DNA from: Monoraphidium neglectum
Lineage: Eukaryota > Chlorophyta > Chlorophyceae > Sphaeropleales > Selenastraceae
NCBI RefSeq assembly: GCF_000611645.1
Contig: NW_014012207.1
Span: forward strand, 1-14,347
DNA length: 14,347 nucleotides
Reading direction: 5' to 3'
Below, piece by piece: positions 8,433 through 14,347 of the stretch. Under the pieces are notes generated by a model, which had not been told where the DNA came from, searched no databases, and was given only the letters and a program-made list of their open reading frames with translations. How positions within the stretch are numbered: the stretch's first letter is position 1; each line of letters begins with the position of its first letter. Made by a program: the position numbers and the translations under genes.

Positions 8433-10961
8433 GTGTCACTGCCCGCGACCGTGCCCTGCACCGGCGGCGCCACCGCCAGCGGCGCGGTCGCGTCGGCCGC
8501 GGCGTAGCTGGGCGGCTGGTAGTCACTCTGCTCGCTGCTGTCAGCCGCCGCGTTGTACGCATCCGCGTCCGCCGCGCCCACCGCGGCGCCCGCCAGCGCT
8601 GCATCGGTGTATCCGACGCCGCGAACGGGAGCAGCAACCACAGGCGCGGGTTCGTTGTTGTTGACTGTCACGGAGCGGTCAACCGGCCGGTTGTCAAACG
8701 TCCGCCCCCCGCCGCCGTCGCCATAGCTGCCGCCGGTTGGGCGGTAGCCCCCCGCGCCGCTGTAGCCGCCGCCCCCGCCGCGCCCGCCGTCGCCGCCGCG
8801 CAGCAGCCGGCGGCCGGCGGCGCGGGCGGCTGCTGGGGGCGTGGACGGCGGCCCCGCGGGCTTGGCCTCCGGCGCGGGTAGGAGGGCCCCGTCAATCCCA
8901 TGCACAACGCCGCGGGCCACGTAAACGTTTGGGAGGCCGATGCGCGCGGGCTTGCTGGGGGAGCCGGCCTCCGGGATCACAGTGCCCTCCAGGATCGTGA
9001 CTGTTGACCTTCCGACGGTCTGGTTGGTCCTGTGGGCGGCGCGGGTGGACATTCACGCACATAGGCCGCGGCGTGGGAGGGGGGGGGGGCGTGTCTACGC
9101 AGATGGGTCGGAGCCGGGCGCGGTGTCGCGTACTACGCCAGCCCTGTGTCGCACACATCGAGTGCGGCATCCTCTTGGGTTGTGCGCTTGTCGCCGCAGT
9201 ACGCTGGCTGCCTGCCTTGCGGGTCAAGAGCCCCACCCCCACACCTCGTGTACTTGACGGCCAGCTTGTGGCCCGCCAGCCGCGTCGGCACGGCCCTGCC
9301 GCTGACAAAGCCGCTGGGGTAGAGCGTGATGGCCGGCAGCTGCACATGCACGGTGCGCGGGGCGGGGCGGCGCCGGCGGTGGGGTGAGGGCGTGAGGGAG
9401 AGCAGGGGCCGCACACGCGCTTGGTTGGCTCTGGGCAGAGATGGTGCGCATCCAACTCGAGCCAACCCGGCAATGTCCACTTGCAGCCTGCAAGGCACGA
9501 TCACCATCACTGTGCTGGAGCGCAAAGCAGAGCGGGAAAGTGCAGCAGATGTTGCACCTGCTGCTGTGGGGCACAAAGGATGTCAGGCGAGGGGGCGAGA
9601 CAACCCACCTGGTGGTACTGCACCACAGCGCGCAGCTTCTGGGCAGCTGCACCCCCAGACAGCAGCTGCTTGGAAGCTGCTGCGAACGCGCCGTCGGTGG
9701 GCGCAAATAGCGTGCCCGTCCAGTTGCGTGCCGATAGGTCCTTCCCAGCGCCGCTGGCGTTCAGGGCGCGGGCGAGCGCCGTGAAGTTCACACCGTAGTA
9801 AGCGAAGAATGACTTGAGCGTTGGGAAGTACTCCCCTGCTCAGAGGGAGTTGAGGAGGCAGCCAGGATGGGCGGGCACGCCAGGCGGTCAGGTGGAAGAA
9901 ATAAAAGGCTTGCGCGGCACCCGCATGTATATCGAGCGGCTTGCCACTTCACTCGGAGGCAAGCGCACGCATTCTCTCCTTGTCCTCAACCCTAGCGCAC
10001 GCGCCTGCACCCCAGATGCGCCCGCCGCTTGCGCGCACACGGGCGCGCACCGCTGAGCAGCACCCTGTCGATGCCATGGACGACACTAGCCCCCGCGTCC
10101 AGGTCCGGCCCCACGACACGCGCCGCGCCGCCCTGCGAGTCCCTCACGAGCACTGCCCCGCCGCCGCCGCGCGCGCCGCCGCTCGCCGCGAAGCGCAGGA
10201 GGTAATGAGGATCGCCCGAGACCGCATATGCGCCCGGCCCCCCGGCGGCGCGCACGAGGGCGGACGAGTTTGCACGAACGCGGGGCGCCACGTGGTATGC
10301 GGCAAGCTTGTCCAGCAGATCAGGGCGCGCCAGCAGCTCTGGCAGCGTCAGGCCCATCTCGGCCAGGAAGGCCCTGACCGCCTGGGGTGTGTGCGTCGGG
10401 GGCGGAGCGGGATGCCGGGGCGGCGCAGGCGAGCCGTGAGCGCCGTCGGTGAGTGGCCTGGGCGTTGGCGGCGTCGGCAACGGGGCTGGGTATGGGGGCC
10501 CGGGGCGCTGTGCTGGCGTCGCGGGCACGGGGAGCCAATTTACCTGGTTGGTCGGGCAGAAGACGGTCGCTTTTGTCTTGGGGTCCGCCGCACGCGCGCC
10601 GGCCCCGGCTGCCTCAATGATCTTGAGGCAGTCTGTGTAGCCAGCCGCTTTTAGCGCTGATGATATCGTCTTGCTGCTGCTGCCAAGTTGTGTTGGCGTT
10701 GCCTTTGTCACCGCTGACTTCGCAGCAGGCGCTGTGGCGGGCTTGACGGGTTCCGCTGCCAACACTGCCTGCTGTACAATACACAGTCACATGTTTAAGC
10801 ACGCATGACTCAGGTGCGGTGTACTTGGTGTGCTGTGCCCGCTCTTCCACAGTTGTTCGCACCCCGCGAGGCACAGTGAGGTATCATGGGCACCGGCCAA
10901 TCATGTTCACCTGCATACAGAGCACAGTCATGCACACCGCCAGCATGCTGCACAGGCCCAT
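8228..10961 (-). CDS. Secreted two-domain fasciclin (FAS1) protein with Gly/Pro-rich, Cys-cluster tail
   Basis: Six exons on the minus strand, 10961-10911, 10771-10544, 10381-10051, 9835-9609, 9339-9245 and 9029-8228 (TAG), join in phase into about 577 residues. The 17-codon first exon plus the next few residues form a signal peptide (MGLCSMLAVCMTVLCM, cleavage near AVLAA). FAS1 domain 1 spans about 51-203 (TISSALKAAG, FCPTNQ, Tyr122-His123, VVHGIDRVLL). Domain 2 spans about 204-362 (TLFAPTDGAF, Tyr277-His278, VVHGIDGALLP). Five N-glycosylation sequons (NSS, NFT, NAS, NWT, NQT) fit the secretory pathway. FAS1 domains mediate adhesion in matrix proteins, including those of volvocine algae, so a wall or matrix role is likely. 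The tail (about 363-577) has Gly-rich runs, 13 consecutive Gly (511-523), a CNNCCINC cluster (530-537), a Pro-rich part and an acidic end. Exon 2 could begin three bases later. No GPI or membrane signal is seen. Confidence 0.93.
8391..8437 (-). repeat. Coding (CCG)n/(GGC)n trinucleotide run encoding poly-Gly
   Basis: A nearly pure CCG/GCC run on the + strand encodes the 13-Gly stretch in the FAS1 protein's tail. Its frame is kept and it sits between an Asp-Thr and a Gln-Gly-Glu-Gly segment. Its length is likely variable between strains. Confidence 0.85.
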
Positions 10962-12845
10962 CCTGCCAGGTCAGGTCGAGTTACTTGGCCAGATACGCGG
11001 GGCTGCGTATTTCTTCACCACATGTATGACAGGGGTATCTTCGAACAGTAAGGATTCGAAGTCGCAAAGCTGCCTAGAACCGGAAACCTCTGTGCAGTGC
11101 CCGCACGTCGATGTTCCATGTTCCATCCTAGCGCCGCCCTTTCAACCAGGATTCAAATACACGTGAAAACAGCGCACGTAGAGCATCAGCCCCTCAAGCA
11201 TGCCAAAGCCTGATATTTTTCTAGATGAGCCCCTTGCGATGTCTGCGTGATCGGCCACTCGCCAGCAGCCTCGTCGCCCCGCGACCCACCAAACCGCACA
11301 TCCCGCAGTGCCGGTAGCTGCTGCAGCTAGGGGTCGGGCGACGCCACAGCCAAGGTCAGATGCTCCTTTAGGACAGCACACTGCTGAAAATCAACAATCC
11401 AGGCGCATCCAGGTCACCGGTCGGACGGCCTGCACGAGCTCGCCCAAACCTAGAGGTGTCACGTGCTCGTCGATCGCAGAGTTGTGTTTTGGCACCAGAC
11501 GTTGCATGGCTGCCACATGGTTGAAGATTGCTCGTCTATCTGGCGTGTGTTGGGGCTGTGCTTCAGGCGACACCCCCACACCACGTGGGCTACCCCGTCT
11601 GCCCGCTGCCCACCAGTTGGCCTCCCCCGCCCCTTGCTGCATGGGGTACCAAAAATCTTCGCCGTGATACCAAAGTACCTTGCACTGGACAAGCGGCGGA
11701 GGACGAGTGATCGGGCTCGCGAACTCTGGTGTTGCAGGGCTTTTGTCGAGTTGATTCGAAGCGGCGCAGCGCTGATTCACCCCAAGCGCCCTGACTTCCG
11801 TCGGTTTGCTTTCCCCTTGAAACCATTAAGAAGCGTGAAATCTGTTCATAATACAACTCTGCAAATCAAATGGAGAGCATCTTCATGCCCAAAATGCTTG
11901 TGTGCAAACTTCAAAGTCCCAACTGGCTTTCCTTCTTCGTGTGCCTTTGCCTGCTACTCCTAATATCACCAACAATTTAGCATTGCAGTCTCGTCTTTAT
12001 CAGTCATAGGTTGTTCAAGCCACGATGTCCGGGGCTCGATCCTGCCTGCACCCCTTGTCCCTCATCCGGCCACAGTTCACCATGGGTTGACTCATGTGCA
12101 GGCGCAGGAAGGTGCGGAGGCCGGGGGCGCCTGCAGGCTCGATCAACTTGAAAAGTAAGCGTAGGATTTTCAGGGGTGACTCCCGCCCCTGCAGCCTACC
12201 CAGAGATGGTGCTGGCCGCCCTCGGTCAAATGCTTCGCACACTGCCGACACCCAGGTTCCCGCAAGCCTCTTCCATGGCGTAAGTGGCGCTGGACCCTCG
12301 CTGAGATGTGTAAAACTTAGGTAGGCTCGGCTGTTGTCAAAAGCTTAGCAACCTCGCCCCGCCTCCAGGCACGCCAAGGGGGTCGCAAAGCCCCTGACTC
12401 AAGGGCCCTTGGCGGCGAGAACATGGCCGTTGCCATGGCCAGCACCACCAAGATGGCACGTACCTGATGGGCGTGGTTGACGTTCGAAGCCTTGCCGTTG
12501 TTTGGTTTGTTATTGTGCAGCGAAGCAGAGCAGCAACGAGCTGGCGCGCTTGAAGCAGCGCGAGCGAACGTGACGACTAGCGGGGCCCACGTTACGCCAA
12601 GGAGATCGAGAAATACGTCCTTTGCAATCACTTAGAAGTGCCCGAGGCGCGCCAAGGCAGCAACGGAGCCCATCACACTGTCAGTCCCGGTCTGAGTCCG
12701 ACACCCAGCTACTCCGTTCACCACGTCAACAATAACAGCCACCAGCTGCTATTGGGACGCGCAACTCGGCATCACGCTCGCGGTGCAGCGGCCCGTGGTG
12801 CCGCAGCGGTGGTGCCGAGGTAGCAGGTGTCGCCGCGCCGCGCAC
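10962..12845. other. Divergent intergenic region between the FAS1 and PTP genes
   Basis: About 1.9 kb of lower-GC sequence that should hold the promoters of both neighbours and perhaps 5' UTR exons of the phosphatase. I found no convincing TATA box, tRNA or conserved domain. Splice-like signals exist: ATGGC followed by GTAAGT at 12275-12285 (+), AAAA followed by GTAAGC near 12150 (+), and CAG followed by GTACGTG near 12459-12466 (-). A minus-strand frame at 11391-11780 reads somewhat like protein but is unrecognised. Confidence 0.55.
11391..11780 (-). other. Unrecognised minus-strand open frame, possible decayed or partial coding sequence
   Basis: An open frame of up to 129 codons ends at a stop at 11391 (…TWMRLDC). 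It includes segments such as VLWYHGEDFWYPMQQ and NHVAAMQRLVPKHNSAIDEH that look less like translated noise than neighbouring frames. Codon use is not the strongly GC-rich third-position pattern of the four real genes. There is no clear start or domain, and overlapping frames are also open. It may be chance, a transposon remnant or an exon of an unplaced gene. Confidence 0.15.
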
Positions 12846-13318
12846 ATGTGCGCGGCCCTGGCCAGCGCCGGAGGCCAGCTGCACCGCACTGAGCTGCTCG
12901 GCATGAAGAGTGGCGCGTCCATGGTGCAAAATGGCGTGATTGCAAACGCCGCCGTCCCGGGCGGCAGCAGCGGCGGCCATCTGCAGGACTCGCAACAGCA
13001 GCACGAGCAGCAGCAGGAACAGCAGCAGCAGGAGCAGCAGCCGCCGCCACCGCGCGGCACCGCGCCGTGCCCGGGCGCAACGTGGTGCCGCCGCGCCGCG
13101 CGCGCCGTGCGGCAGCGGCTGCAGGACGGGCAGCAGCTGTTCCGGGAGTATCAGTACGTGGTGGCGCTGGACGACACGATCCGCCACACGCAGGCGGACG
13201 CGCTGCGATCCGACTCCTCGTCGCGCAACCGCTACGCGAACGTGCTCCCGTACGACTACAACAGGTGGGGGCGCCGGGTCGATGCTGTGTGCGCACATGT
13301 GTGTGTGTGTGTGCGTGC

Positions 13319-13363
<45 letters not shown>

Positions 13364-13563
13364 CTTGCGAGACAGTCGAATTCGCTTAGATGCTGGTGCA
13401 CATGTCATGTGGGCGTGTCAGCGTGGGCAAACGGGCGCATGGGGGACAATTGAAGCGAGCTGATGCTGCTGCGCCACGGAGGCGTGTCGGTGCCTTGAAA
13501 GTGTCTGAAAGCGTCTGTCTGAAAAACATCTGTCCGAGGGCAGCTTGGGCCTTTTGAGCAGCA

Positions 13564-13634
<71 letters not shown>

Positions 13635-14347
13635 CAGCAGCCCTGCGCTGGCAGCATGCGGTGTGCCGCAGGGCGGCGGCGTGAAGTTCTGGCTTTGGCG
13701 CCATCATTTGAGCGTTGGTGGCGCCGTGGGAGCTCGCGCCGGCGCATGCGACCCAAGCCTCTCGCAGCCGCGCACCATACGCAGCGGCATGCGCACCACG
13801 CTCACCCCTCCGCCCCTCCCGCGCCCTCCGCCCCCTCGGCCCCGCGCCGCTCCTCAGGGTGCACCTTCCGCGCACCTTCGGGTCGACCTACATCAACGCG
13901 TCGCGCATCCAGATGCAGCCGCCGCACACCGACGCGCCGGCACACTACATCGCGACGCAGGGCCCGCTGCCGGCCACCGCCGAGCACTTCTGGCGGATGA
14001 CGCTCGACGCGCGCGCGCCGGCCGTAGTCATGCTGACTAACTGCGTCGAGAAGGGCACCGTGAAGTGCGCGCTGTACTTCCCGTGTGACGCCGGCGAGGC
14101 CGCGTCCTTCGGCGCGCTGCGCGTGCAGGTGCTGTCTCGGGACCGCTTCGGCCGCGACTGCGACCGCCGGGCGCTGCGGGTCAGCGACTCCGGGACGGGC
14201 GTGGCGGCGACGCTGCAGCACTTCCACTACCACACGTGGCCAGACCACGGGGTGCCAGAGGACAGCGGCACCCTCCGGCGCATGTGCCGCGAGCTGCAGC
14301 GGCTGCGGCGCGAGGCTGGCGGCGGCCCCGGCGCGGACCCGGCCGCG
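12846..14347 (+). CDS. Classical protein tyrosine phosphatase, N-terminal part (runs off right edge)
   Basis: Exon 1 (12846-13264) and exon 2 (13858 to the window end) join through a phase-2 intron into 303 residues so far. After a Gln/Pro-rich N-terminus (QQQHEQQQEQQQQEQQPPPP), the PTP domain appears in order: SSSRNRYANVLPYDYNRV (pTyr-loop region), GSTYINAS, HYIATQGPLPATAEHFW, VVMLTNCVEKG, KCALYFP, and FHYHTWPDHGVPED, where Asp269 is the WPD-loop general acid. The catalytic HCxxxxxR loop and Q-loop lie beyond 14347. The enzyme should remove phosphate from phosphotyrosine; no signal peptide is seen, so it is probably cytosolic or nuclear. The start is the first in-frame ATG after a TGA at 12693; ATGs further in (for example 12921, better context) or an upstream exon are alternatives. 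Confidence 0.9.
12991..13050 (+). repeat. Coding Gln-rich (CAG-rich) tract in the PTP N-terminus
   Basis: CAG/CAA codons broken by GAG, GAA and CAC encode a Gln-rich stretch followed by four prolines. It lies before the conserved phosphatase domain and is probably a disordered, length-variable linker. Confidence 0.85.
13285..13364 (+). repeat. (GT)n microsatellite in PTP intron 1
   Basis: About 80 bases of GT/TG alternation ending in a GC alternation (GCGCGCGCGC). It begins about 20 bases inside the intron whose donor GT is at 13265. Like the array in the PHD gene, the GT strand is the sense strand. Confidence 0.95.
13559..13633 (+). repeat. (CAG)25 trinucleotide array, intronic, one CAA interruption
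   Basis: Twenty-five triplets in a row: two CAG, one CAA, then 22 uninterrupted CAG. It is inside PTP intron 1 (13265-13857), so it is not translated in the model given here. It is followed by a short GCAGCAG remainder. CAG arrays of this length form hairpins and are prone to length change. Confidence 0.95.

Noticed and set aside
12020..12062. GGGGCTCGATCCTGCC resembling the T-arm of a tRNA
   Set aside because: The stem does not pair properly, and no acceptor, D or anticodon arms could be fitted upstream.
13405..13875. Minus-strand frame with poly-Cys/poly-Leu and + strand frame with poly-Ser from the CAG array
   Set aside because: Homopolymers come from reading the intronic CAG array in other frames; the phosphatase motifs show this stretch is intron.
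1..14347. CRISPR array, insertion sequence, or bacterial operon structure
   Set aside because: No spacer-repeat pattern, transposase or inverted-repeat-bounded element is visible, and genes have spliceosomal introns.

Overview
The window looks like a piece of nuclear genome from a GC-rich unicellular green alga (chlorophyte). The evidence is very GC-rich coding sequence, many short introns with clean GT-AG borders that preserve reading frame, long (GT)n and (CAG)n microsatellites inside introns, and a gene mix of chromatin reader, secreted subtilase, fasciclin-type wall/matrix protein and classical tyrosine phosphatase. Nothing bacterial, plastid or mitochondrial is seen. The genus is not determinable from what I can see.

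Layout. (1) About 1-2243, + strand: the 3' part of a PHD-finger protein gene whose 5' end lies off the left edge. Five exons can be joined by phase, one of them through a probable GC-AG intron. (2) 2244-3736: convergent 3' flanks with no gene recognised. (3) 3737-7077, - strand: a complete three-exon gene for a secreted subtilisin-like protease of 890 residues, with signal peptide, inhibitor propeptide, full Asp-His-Asn-Ser site, two bacterial-looking Ig-like repeats and a fibronectin-III-like tail. (4) 7078-8227: intergenic. (5) 8228-10961, - strand: a complete six-exon gene for a secreted protein of about 577 residues with two fasciclin (FAS1) domains and an odd Gly/Pro-rich tail with a CxxCCxxC cluster. 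(6) 10962-12845: divergent intergenic region of lower GC, with weak ORFs and splice-like signals only. (7) 12846-14347, + strand: the first two exons of a classical protein tyrosine phosphatase, running off the right edge before the catalytic HCxxxxxR loop.

The genes do not form an operon or an obvious pathway; eukaryotic neighbours need not. The two minus-strand genes both encode secreted proteins (protease and adhesion/matrix protein), so a shared role in cell wall or extracellular matrix is possible but is only inference. Exon models were built by hand from splice consensus, reading phase and domain continuity. I did not find an unmistakably new system. The most unusual items are the FAS1 protein's C-terminal tail, the subtilase's bacterial-like Ig repeats, and the dinucleotide arrays sitting just inside 5' splice sites of two unrelated genes.
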